Positions 51,699 through 62,369 of a DNA stretch of 64,000 nucleotides are shown here, piece after piece (the stretch's first letter is position 1; each line of letters opens with the position of its first letter). The translations under genes and the position numbers were made by a program. The stretch spans positions 2,480,001 through 2,544,000 of the forward strand of contig JAJKFH010003493.1 in NCBI GenBank assembly GCA_023333565.1. The letters are read 5' to 3'. Source of the DNA: Puffinus mauretanicus. Lineage: Eukaryota; Chordata; Aves; Procellariiformes; Procellariidae. Under the pieces are notes generated by a model that worked only from the letters and a program-made list of their open reading frames with translations, was not told the DNA's origin and searched no databases.

Positions 51699-54600
51699 GT
51701 AACTAGTGTTATTATGCAGAGCACAGCAAACGCTGTATTAAAAAAAAAAACAACCTAGGTTGTTATATCTTTGTTTATGGTCAGGGGTTTGGCCATTGGT
51801 AAAAGCATTATTATGTGAGGGCTGTTTTCTTGTTACCAATTTTTTAAATTTTAATTTATTTTTTTTCTGCAGGGTTAATTGTGGTTTTTAGTATTCCTTT
51901 TTATTCAATTTCATAGCTTTGTGAAGAGCCCTGATGATAATGTGATGAGTACTTACTGGGGTTTTATGTGTGATACCTAATATAAAATAATTTCTATTCC
52001 TTTAGCCCTTTAAAAATTCAGTTGTCTCTCTATGGTCTTGATACGCTGATCAAAAATCTTTTCTGAACCTGGCCTTTTTAAATAAAGCATATCCTTGATA
52101 CGTTAAAAATGCAAAGGCAAACGAAAGCATTCTTTTACTACTTTCAGGGTGTTCATCTCTCACCTGTGACTATGTTGTTTGCCTTTTCTTATTTCTTGTT
52201 ATTAACCGTCCCCAAAGCTTTAGTAAGTTGCACATATAGAACTCAAATAAATGGAACTTCTTGTTATGAATATTCTTTGCCTCCGTAGTCAGGAGAATTA
52301 ACCGTTTTCTTTCAGATAGCTTTTTTGTTCACATCAGCGCAGCGTTGAAGGAATTGCTTTTAAGAATCATAGTTGCTTAGGTATTAGCACAAATTTAGTG
52401 CTTAAGTTATTTTTTAAACTGGGATAAATAGTTCTTCATTGTTCTTCGCCTAAAAATAATTACTGCATATTGGGAGGGAGGGACTACAAGTTGTTTTCTT
52501 TTACTTAAGTCTTGCGTCACTTAGGAAGAAAGATTACAGTGTCAGGAAGGATATCGCCTCATGAAAAAGTTAAACTGGTCTAAGTACCTGGTTTCTTTAG
52601 ATTTAGTTGCTCTTTACCTCAGAATGCCTCTTTGCTAACAGATGTCAGGTGTTGATCGCTTTAACGTCTTATTAAGGGCTGTCAGGAGGCTGCCAAACCC
52701 AGACAGTCCCACCCAACAGCCTGTTAATTATGTTGCGTCAAGCTACATTAGCTAGCTTTCTGCCTGGTTTTATTTTTGAACAAATGGAACTTTTTACCTT
52801 AAAGTTTTCATGTGGAGTTGGGGTAGGGAGTGACTCAGAAAAGGTACATGTTTTAAGTATTGGCAGTTACTTTCTCAAGAGATAAGCTGTGTAATTAACT
52901 GATGTCTGCTAACGGGGTCTTCCAATTATGAGATATGAGGAGACTTAACAAATTGGGTTGTCTGGGTCACAGGTCTCTAATTACCCTTAGCAATATTTGC
53001 TCAGAGACCATCTTAAAAGTTGTCAAACACTATTCAAGAATTTTGTTAGCCAGTTTGTTGGCAAACCTCTCAAGGAGCAAATGCTTTCTGACAAGGCTGT
53101 GTCCTATCTACATGTGTCATGAACGGTGCAAGGAAATAGTGCAAGAAAAAGCAAGAACGAACCCTGGAAGATTCTTGATCATGAAAGAGCAAGCTCCATT
53201 CTCTTTAACGAAATTTATTCAAGGTGTCAAATATTTTCAGGGAGAACTGGATTTGTAGTGAATCTGAACATTTAAATATAAACTATGACAGTCATTGTTA
53301 TCCAAACAGACTAATGAGTCTGAAGTGTTTCAATAAAAGGCACATCACACTGGCATTTTATGAGTCACATACAAATTTAGTGGCATGTCATAACCGAGGT
53401 ACAGCAGGTTTTGTGAGAGAAGCAGTTTTAGAGAAAGAACCAACTTGCTTAATACATGTTGAGAAAAGAGGTGTGCTATTGTGTAAATAAGCTCTTCCTC
53501 AGGTTTAAACCAGGGGCAACTAGTTTGAAGCTTGCTGCGTATGTTGCAAACCCAAAGAAATTATTTTATGCCAGAAAGCTTTAGCTCTTTTTCCCTCAAC
53601 TGTATCAGTTGCTATAATAAATATAGTGTAGACAAAATGACAATTTTAATGTCTCTGATTCCACTGAGACATACTCCAGGAACCGTCAAATGCTATTGTA
53701 ACTTTACAGCACTACAGTTCCATAATTCTACATACTTTATGATTTAGTCACAAGTAGAGTTTTCAAAGTAAGATAAATACTATATAGAGGTCAATTTCTG
53801 TTCTTGTACGTACTATGTGTTATTTTGGATTCTGATGCTTGAGGTTTTCTTTCTTAGTTTAATTTGTAATACCACTATCCACGAGGGTTGGAACTGATGT
53901 GATAATCGGATATGTAGATTCCTCAAACAATAAGTTTGCATAGTCATATTTTTGAGGCACCATTTTGAGTCTCTGATCATAGCGCATAAAGTGAATGAAT
54001 AAGGTAGTGCAAATATATACATTAAGGAGAGGTAGTAACTCATCATGTGGGCACAGAGATAGCTGTATCTGACAAACGATGTGTGTTGCAAAAGCCACAT
54101 TAGTACTTCTGCTCAAAAGCTGTTACAGTTTTCAGAATATTGTCTTTATGATACAAAAAGATAGGGACTGTCTGGGATATGTTCCATGTTATGTGGCATG
54201 AGTCCTGAAGGTGCAGATTTGCCTGCCTCTTGAAGAGCAGTGATCTAATTCTTTTTTCCCCCATAACCTTCATCAGAAGTGGCCGAGAGAATGCAGGCAA
54301 CGAGAAAATCTGTAAATAGGAAATATAACAGTTATTTTGTAACATGTAAAAATATGTATTATAAAGCTAGGAGCTGATAATACAAGTGTACATAACTGTT
54401 AAGAGTTTAGAATGGTATGTTTAATTCTTGCAATTACATGTTCAGATGTGCAAAACTTTTTGACCAAATACTGCATTTTTATTCATCTGTATGCATAAAG
54501 TGTGAACACAACCAACGTAAGATCCTTCCATGTGGTCCTTTAGAAGCAGCACTTGGCTCTGACCAATTTGAATGCTCTGCAATACTTCCCACATACTGAC

Positions 54601-57600
54601 ACTGCCGAATCTTTTAGAAGTGGTGCGTAGGGGCCCTAACTGCGGCATTGAGATAGCCAGGACTCTAGACCAGGGAAGACCGCCAGTCAGGAGAATGAGA
54701 CTCTTGCAGGTAACATGCCGCTTGCACATTCACCCAGGTAGTAGGGGCAGACAACAGGAGTGGAGTGCGCTGAATGACACTTCTTTTTTGTGTCGGGGAT
54801 CTCGGTTGGTTGGGGTATTCCGTCGGGAGGATCATCCGCAGGAATACTGTCTTGCCTTAACATTTCTGTAGGTTCATTTTGGTGATTTTTGTAACTGAGT
54901 TAAGTCACAAGAGAAGTGCAGCTTAGTGGGGTGTTTGATTGTTCATAATTAAAAGTTTTAGTCAGTTTTTAAAACAAGAGTTGATGAAGAGCTACATGGT
55001 CTAGTTCAAGGCAGTCTCTCCTGCAGACACCTCCTTTCAGGCATTCTCGGCCTGGCTTCTGCCCTCCCAGTGTAACATCACTGACTGCACTACGCTTACT
55101 TCTGATTTACACCGTGAGTATTTCAAAACTTTTGGGGCATTCAAGGCTCATGTTCAGCAAGTAATTTCTGCCTTTTTTAATACAATGAACTGACACTTCA
55201 GACTGTGAAGGGTTTAAACTAAACTTTGGATCCTCTTCTGCCACAGTATCAAAGTTTCTGTTTTGTCACTGGCCTGTTTGCTCACACTGGAGATTTTATT
55301 CTGCTAGTGATTAATTTCCATGTGTTCACATAATCAGACACTTGTAAACTAGTAAAATTCCAAGTGCGATACTACATTGCTGAAGGCAATGAAAGCTCAA
55401 CATGACATGATTTAAAGACTCTAATATTCAAATCAGAATACAAGACAAAAGTTGTTAATATTATTTTCTACTCCACTTTCAGACTTCTGATAAAGATGAC
55501 GTCTGACTGTCTTTCATCAGATGATTTAATTCAAAGTGGTACATGAAAGGGACCTACAGGATTGGACCCTAAGAGATTAAAATGAAAATATTTCAGGAAT
55601 ATTTCAGTTTTAATAGGGATGTTAAATCTTTGCAGTGGTTTTTGAACTGATTTGTTTCCAAGGGAACAACAATCTGCAGTGCTATAAACATCTTTAATGT
55701 CAGCACATTACAGGTGAGGAACCCCCCATTCCCTGGCAGTGTTCATCATTCTTTTTTTTTTGTCAGAAAAGGCTCTCATTCATTTTTCTTTTTCTCCGCA
55801 TTCTTCATGGTCTCATGTAATTTAATTTCCTTGCAGTATTACAGTAATTCTGACAAAAGTAGTACATATGACACATTTCTAAGCATTATTGACATAGCAA
55901 TAGAAAATAAAAAAAAGTTTGAGGGATTTATTTTGGAACAGAAAGTAAGTCACAGGCTGTGCCACGTCGAGATACCATATCCTCAGGTGCCATCCTGGCT
56001 GGGACGGCTCTGTCTATACATGGTCTCAATTCTGTTCAGTTTTTCAGTAACAAACCTAAATCAAATCGGGGGGAAAAGAACAAGAGACGAGAAAATTAAC
56101 AGGAATTTTGACTCATCTGGCAAAACAAATCCACGTGGGGAAAAATTCCCACTAAGAATTTAAAGCCTAGTTCTCCAAAGCTTTTCTGGGTGGTGTAAAA
56201 GCACCTAGGTATTCTGCTCTGCTAACCTGTAAAATACAGCTTCACCTCTGTGCAAGCTCTCACATAAATTCCCGTTAGCTGTACAGGATATCATTTTGTG
56301 GTAAATGAACAACCCACGTATTGCACTTGTGGAATGTTTTCTTTCTGGGGAATGTGGAGACTGAGCTCGGCAGGTTGTATGTCTTACATTTGTATGTACT
56401 ACAGTATTACCAACCCATCACATAAATGGGTATGGTTTGGGGGTTTCTGTGTAAACAATTATTGCGGGGTTTCTTAGGAAACACGGGCATGTTTTTATGA
56501 AGTGCTGAACATCCGTTCTTGAAAAATCAGATCTTGCCTAAGACATGCTTTTTATCACAGACAAAATCACTGTTTGTAAAATCTAGATCATGGGCCTGAG
56601 CTAAAATGAAAATTAACTTTTATTGTGTGCTTTTTCACATTGTATTTCACAATGCTATTTGTTGAGTTAGATCTTTGGTAAAAATAGCATGCAGAATGAG
56701 GGTTCATTTGTGTTTTAATTCTGGGATTTCGGTAACTATTAGTGCTCTTAATGAAGTAAGATGTTAGTTTAAATTATCAGAGCTTTAGCAGAATATGTTC
56801 ATTTTGGAAGCAACTTCATTGACTTCAGTAGAATTGATCTTGATAGAGTTAATTTTGCCTTACCAAATGTATTACTATTTTCTGAGCAAGGTAATAAGAA
56901 ATCTGTGTTAAAGATGCTTCTTTTAGAGTTATAGGAAAAAAAAAATCCAAGCAGGAACTTTAACTTCTCTGATCCTCAGAAGCACTTATCCTGAATTCTG
57001 TTAGACTGCACATTAGAGACTAATTGGCAATACTTCTTATTTAGATAGATTAGTTACGGTTGTATGTTGGAAGGGAGAATTCTCCGACGGCCCTTTGCAT
57101 TAGACTGAAACATTTAAAAATATCGGATAGGAAGAAATATGTACGTGTCATGCCCTGTTCTTACCTATTTCACTGAACTTTTGAGGACCATTTAGGTGTG
57201 TGTTCATCAAGGTTGTTAGATGTGATCCTAGATGAAAAAGGACCAACCTACATGGTAATTCTGGCAATCCTGTATATTGTTTAAAATGAGTGAAATAAGA
57301 AAACTAAGACCTTATTATCAAATCAGTAATAATTCTGCTTCCTAATAATAAGAACAGACATTTAACAAGGGATACCATCTTGTTACTGACTTCACAAGTT
57401 TTACGATACTTTAGCTGTGCTGTAAGGAAAAAACTATTTTGCGTAGTGAAAACCAAGTAGCAGCTAATATAAGTTAAAAACAAAATAATTTCTTTTAGAT
57501 CAAAAAGAATGACTGATTAAACAAGGTATATTAACTGTATTGAGATTGGGGGTGCATTAAGCAATTATAAGATCATATAGTTTTTGTTGTAGTGACATTG

Positions 57601-58048
57601 ACATGTTCATAGCTCATAGGCGAGCTAAAAGGAGCAAAAAACCCTGAGTCTGTTGTCGAAAAAGATACATTTCTAAAAGTATGTCATTAGTGAAACATAA
57701 AAGATGATAAAACAGAATAGCAAAGCAATTGGCTTATTGATAATATTTAAGCAGTGTTCTTTTTGCTGATTATATTATTTTGAAGTTTCCCACCTGTTGA
57801 ACTCAATAGAAATTACCTCCCCAAATCACTCAAGTTTAGAAAAGCTGCTTTCCCGTAAATGCATTACCAGGCAGTGGGGAGGATTGTGTATGTGTGGAAG
57901 GCTGGGGAGATTCATGCATGTAATTCTGTAAAACAAAATCAATAAAGCTGATGACAGATTAAGTTGCTAAATTTTGTAAAACTAGACTACTGTTTGGGCC
58001 ATCAGCACAGCACTATTGGATTTTCTATGGTTTAATGCTGAAAAACAA
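51699..58048 (+). other. THRB: THRB intron between TRbeta1-type exon and TRbeta2 upstream region
   Basis: About 6.4 kb of AT-rich DNA starting with donor GTAACT. It has no recognised coding exon. A Onecut-like TTATTGAT lies near 57733 and several GATTA cores near 57315-57780, so the 3' part may hold TRbeta2 enhancers. Open frames of 107 and 88 codons at 52935-53490 are in different frames and not recognised. Confidence 0.65.
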
Positions 58049-58069
58049 GATTATTGATTTTAGGATTTT
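58049..58069 (+). promoter_or_regulatory. Composite Onecut / OTX-type site upstream of TRbeta2
   Basis: ATTATTGATTTTAGGATTTT holds a near-perfect Onecut site (TTATTGATTT), with AGATTA overlapping its left end and AGGATT at its right, both K50 homeodomain (OTX/CRX) type cores. It lies about 510 bp before the TRbeta2 ATG. OTX2 and ONECUT1 jointly activate a chick Thrb enhancer in cone/horizontal cell progenitors; whether this is that element I cannot confirm from memory. Confidence 0.4.
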
Positions 58070-58162
58070 CAGCGTATCCCCTCTGGGAGTTCTTAAGCAG
58101 TCTTTATAATGCTTCACACTTAAGTTGACAACTACAGTGACATAACTGTGTCCTCGCCTTAG

Positions 58163-58179
58163 TAATCATTTTCTAATCA
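58163..58179 (+). promoter_or_regulatory. Paired TAATCA homeodomain sites
   Basis: TAATCAttttcTAATCA: two identical cores 11 bp apart, about one helical turn. They lie between the Onecut-type site and the TRbeta2 exon. A further AGATTAAG is at 58322-58329. Together they make a homeodomain-site cluster in the 520 bp upstream of TRbeta2. Confidence 0.3.
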
Positions 58180-58393
58180 TATTGGAAAAGGCTGGAAATG
58201 GTTTATAAAATGATTATTCCAAACAAACAGGGGAACGGGAGGGTTGTCGGGATGTCGCTTCTTTGTCTGGTGGTCATTGCTACCTGCCTGCCATCTTCCC
58301 TTGGAATTAACTTACAGTCACAGATTAAGACCTTTGACTGTCATAAATCTGCTTCCCAATATGTTTGACTGGCAGGGGAGTTCACAAGCCGTC

Positions 58394-58569
58394 CCAATAT
58401 AAACAGGATTTTAGCACATCAGGTGCTGCTCCAAAGTAAAACGGGCTGTTTTGCAGTCGACTTTGTTGGTGTATATTCATTGCTCCTCTCCCGTTCCATG
58501 TGTATGCATGCCTGTGTGTGTATGCATGTGTGTGTGTACGTAAAGTAGAAGCTGAGATAGGGTAACAAA
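58394..58569 (+). promoter_or_regulatory. THRB: Candidate TRbeta2 core promoter and 5' leader
   Basis: ccaatataaacagg at 58394-58407 puts a CCAAT and a TATAAA (58398-58403) about 170 nt before the TRbeta2 ATG, so a start near 58425-58430 is reasonable. The same bases include a forkhead-type TAAACA and a GGATTT. An E-box CAGGTG lies near 58420. The TRbeta2 exon is known to have its own promoter in mammals. An alternative is that ttttgcAG at 58451-58454 is a splice acceptor for an upstream exon. Confidence 0.4.
58497..58542 (+). repeat. Alternating TG/TA/CA microsatellite in the TRbeta2 leader
   Basis: A 46-bp run of almost perfectly alternating purine and pyrimidine (tgtatgcatg, tgtgtgtgta, tgcatgtgtg, ending tgtgtacgta), with one break at cc (58511-58512). 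It ends 27 bp before the TRbeta2 ATG, inside the likely 5' leader. Such tracts can take the Z-form and vary in length. Confidence 0.75.
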
Positions 58570-58897
58570 ATGAACTACTGTATGCAAGAAATATATGAAG
58601 TGCACCCAGCTGCTGGTGGCAATTGCTACATGCAGTCCACTGATTATTGCACATATATCGAAGATAATCAGGGTTACAGCAGTTGCGATGCTCAGGTCCT
58701 GCACAGTAACAACATATATATGGAACAGGCCTGGGCGGTGAATCAGCCTTATACCTGTAGTTACCCTGGAAACGTGTTTAAAAGCGAGTACTCTGACATG
58801 GACATGGCCCTGAATCAGTACAACCAACCTGAATATTTCACCGAAGAAAAACCTACTTTTTCTCAAGTGCAGTCGCCATCGTACTCTCAGAAGAAAG
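58570..58897 (+). CDS. THRB: Thyroid hormone receptor beta 2, isoform-specific first coding exon (A/B domain)
   Basis: The exon encodes 109 residues plus the first base of a Gly codon. It begins MNYCMQEIYEVHPAAG and ends SQVQSPSYSQKK|G, which is the vertebrate TRbeta2 signature. The block around SNNIYMEQAWAVNQPYTCSY (residues 46-65) and the block QPEYFTEEKPTF are also typical. The stretch is rich in Tyr (13 of 109), Gln and Ser, as in the ligand-independent activation region of TRbeta2. The donor is GTAGGG at 58898. The reading frame runs on to a stop at 58918-58920, but that part is intron. The start has A at -3 (acaaaATGa) and is the first residue of the known family start. TRbeta2 acts in cone photoreceptors (M-opsin patterning), pituitary TSH feedback and the inner ear. 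Its own promoter should lie immediately upstream. The domain is intact and shows no odd features. Confidence 0.97.
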
Positions 58898-61719
58898 GTA
58901 GGGGCAATTTATTTAAATAACCAAAAAAAAAAATCTCTGTTTTTGTTTTTGTTTTGCTTTAAACTTAACAGTTGCATCAGTTGGCTCAGATACATCTTTG
59001 AATGTGAAGGCTGCCTGTTCAAAATTGAAAGCAGCAGTAACATAGGTTGCTAGGTGATTGTAAGGTTTTTTGTGAGCGATGAGGATTTCCAAGCACTTTT
59101 TCTTAATCTATAAAAGACATTTGCAAATATATTGCTTGTTTTCTGCTCTTTGGGGCTATTAAGTTCATTTGCTATTCACCAGTAAGGTAGATAAGAAAGT
59201 TTCTCTTCTGAAATGTCATTACTATATATTCTGCATCTTAAAGCTGTGTTTCTCATTACATACAAACAATTTGTGTGAATCCTCGCCATCAGTAAATATG
59301 AACTCTGTTTACTCAGCAACTCGGGCAAAATATTTTGAAAATGGAACTGTAAATATGTATGGGCAAATGATTACATTTAATAGAGTTACTGTCTTTTAAG
59401 TGAAAACCATGTAGTTTCTGATTATGCAAAGCAAAAAAGACTGAAAATTCAAGAATATATCTCTGCAGGAAAGACTATTCTGCATCCAAAAAGTTGATCT
59501 AATCAATATGTTTGTAAGAGATGATCAGAGTGCAATATCTGCTCCGTCAGGGTTAAATCATTGCCTGTTTTTAGAATTTATTCTTTTGCTTTCAAGTAAG
59601 CAAACAGATTCAAAAAGAGCCCAAAATACCAATAAACACTTGGAAATGTTTTCGGTGTTATTTGTTCTGAACTCAGACAAGCAAACTGACGCATACAGAG
59701 TATACGTTCTCTGTGTTTCTTTAAAATCACATTATTAAAGAATAAAAATACAGTCTGTTGTACCAACATAATGTCTTTTTTCTGCTATAATGTCCTTTTT
59801 CTATTAAGACCAGATTTTCTGTATGCAGTTATCCAAAACCCAGATGAATCTGATGTATCTAGGTACATAGAGAAAACACCATTTACTACTTTTAAAGTGG
59901 CTTTGTAGTAAAAAGTAGACTGTTTAATCTTATTAACTACATGGAAAACTGAAATATTTTCCTTTGTGTAGGCAATATTCATTAGCACTTGGTGCAATAA
60001 ATCTATATGTTTGGTAGAAAAATGCCTTAATTTTATACTTTGAACAGCATTGTATTTCATAATAAAGGAAATATTTTTTAAAATCCCGTTCTAGGAAGCT
60101 GTAAAAACATGATCAAATTGTAGACTAAATGCAGTTGTGGATAATGCATGTTTTTGTATTGTGCGACATTTTAAATGCTTTTTAAGGCTATTTATCTGCT
60201 ATTGGGTTTTAACTAATGAATTTATAAGTCTTTGTAGACTTTTCCCGTGTCTTATTTTTGGTTAAAGAAAAAAAGTACTCAGGATTAACTTAGAATAAAG
60301 ACTTGCTATTGCACATTCTGTGAAGGAATAAATTTTTCATAATATTGAAGGTTATAAATAATAATTGATATACCTAGATCAGAGCTTTAAGTAAGTTATT
60401 TCAGTACTCAGACATCTGACCTGTTCAAAGTTTTTGTACTTCTTTGGTTGAAAGAATACAGAGTTGTTTTGAAAAACTGCTTGTCTGCCCTTGTTTTCTA
60501 CTACCTCAGTTTCACTAAGAAATGGCAGTGAATTTTGGTGGAAGCCGGCTCTCAAGCAGGCTTTTAATTGATCATTCAGGGACTGAGCAACGTGCTTTGG
60601 GATTCTTTGGAGCCTTATTACTGTGATAATCAATAAAAAGTTGCCTCCCTTCTGTCAAACCTGTCCAAAGGCTGAGTTTGTTAAGCAGAAGAGATCTAAA
60701 CTGTATGGGACATGTGCATCTTTCTTCTTTTTGGTTTTTTTTTTTTTTTAATTTCCGTCTTTTAACCAAGCTATCGTAAAACTAACGAATCTTTTAATCC
60801 TGTCCTAAGAACAGAAGGCTCTACACAGGGCATGTGTGTCTGTATTGATCCAGAATTGATTTGGGGAGGGACAAGGGAGTTTGTTAGAGAAGTCTTGGTA
60901 ATAGCCCATTAAAGCAAAATTAAGTCCCTAAGCAGGTGTTCATGAGGAGTCTTGATTGTTGCAGTTGGTATTTCTGTTAGTCCCCTGAAATTTGTAGTAA
61001 TCTCAATATTATGCTGTTCAAATCAGATTGTACTTTACAGTAGCACATGGAGTCTTTTCCTATCAAAACTTTTGCTAGTTATTAAATGGTTAAAGTCATC
61101 TTTTCCCTCTGGGAAGAAAAAAACATCAACATTTTATATGCTGAAAAAATTATCATTTATGAAGGGGAGTTTAATTACTTCTCTATCTTTATGTCACTTT
61201 AAAAGAATTCAGGAAATAACTTTAAAAAACAAGAACCAAACACGTCAACAGTGTGTCAGTAAAGGGAAAAAAAAAGTATTTAGAAAGTACAGCCAGTTGT
61301 TCTAAAATATAAGAAAGCACTTAAGCTGCTCCAGTTGTTCCAGTACATTAAAAACTATTATTTCCTGATTATCTGTCACAAATTCTGATGAAAGACTTGG
61401 ATTTTAAAGGCAAAAATTGTGCTCCAGAAAATCAAGAGGTGGAGGTGTGGTTTTAGCTCTGCATCTGCTTGTTGCTCCGTTATTTTTTGTGCTGTAGTGC
61501 ATGCTGTTAAAAGTAGCAGCACAATATTCATGCAAGAGCTTACTCTTTTATTAAGGAAGCCCTTCTGGACCTGATCCTACCATAGGAGAGAGCAACCAGA
61601 TACACTTTGCTTTCTACATGAGCCTGTGAAATCTGATGAGCAGAACAGGGCTCATCATCGTGAGAACGAGGTGCTATTCCCAGTTCTGTCCCAGAGAGCT
61701 TAAACTGGAATATTTTTCC

Positions 61720-61880
61720 CCTCTTTCGGTGCCGCCGGCGGTGGTGAGCTTGCAGCACTGCACGCGGGACGGGTGATGCTCCGGGGAAGCCCGTGCCACC
61801 CTACCCTTGCGCAGAGGCCGAGCAGATAGGCAAAAGTGTCCCTGGATCTCCTCGCACCACCCGTACCCTGAGGAGGAGTA
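61720..61880. other. CpG-rich patch within the TRbeta2 downstream intron
   Basis: Short block with clustered CpG (tgccgccggcggtggtg and following bases) in AT-rich intron. Minus-strand frames across it (61540-62067) have no recognisable domain. Possible intronic regulatory element. Confidence 0.3.
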
Positions 61881-62324
61881 CCCAGTGACAGGTAGAGGTA
61901 GTGCAGTCAGGAAAGTAGAAAAGTAATATGTACGGAGGTCCAGAAACCTCAGTATCCCCATGTTTGGTGTGTGCGCGGTGTTTGGGCCATTTGGATAATG
62001 TGGGAAATGGGTCGGCAAAGTTAAAACCGGGATGAGAGTTGGCTTTCACTTCCCGTTGCGCGGTCATTTCCAGGACAAAGTTAACGAAAGGTGCCTGCAG
62101 GTGTCCATGAAGTTAGGCTTCAACTTCAAGCTCTGTGGGGGCGGACCAGAAGTAACCGGAGGCTGCCCCTCAAACCAAGGGTTTGCAGGTGGGAATTCTT
62201 GAGTCGGGCTGTAGCAGTGCCGGCTCCTCAGCCCTGCGTCTCACCTTGCTTCCCAGATACAAGGTGAGGTTCATGCCGCCTTTTTAAGGGCTCTTGGTAT
62301 GGTGGGAGAATGGGGCTTTGAAAG

Positions 62325-62369
62325 TTATTATTGTCGTTATTATTATAGTTGTAATTGTCATTATTATTT
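62325..62369. repeat. Degenerate TTA microsatellite
   Basis: ttattattgtcgttattattatag followed by similar bases; a decayed trinucleotide repeat in the intron. Confidence 0.65.

Noticed and set aside
52935..53490. Two successive plus-strand frames (107 and 88 codons) that might be one frameshifted gene
   Set aside because: No domain recognised in either and no evidence for a shared protein; lies within a THRB intron.
55714..56163. 149-codon plus-strand frame
   Set aside because: Begins in T-rich low-complexity sequence and has no recognisable domain.
58382..58866. 129- and 90-codon minus-strand frames across the TRbeta2 exon
   Set aside because: Antisense shadows of the real TRbeta2 exon and of the TG repeat.
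58898..58920. C-terminal extension of the TRbeta2 frame to its stop
   Set aside because: This is intron after donor GTAGGG; the family always splices to the DNA-binding exon here.
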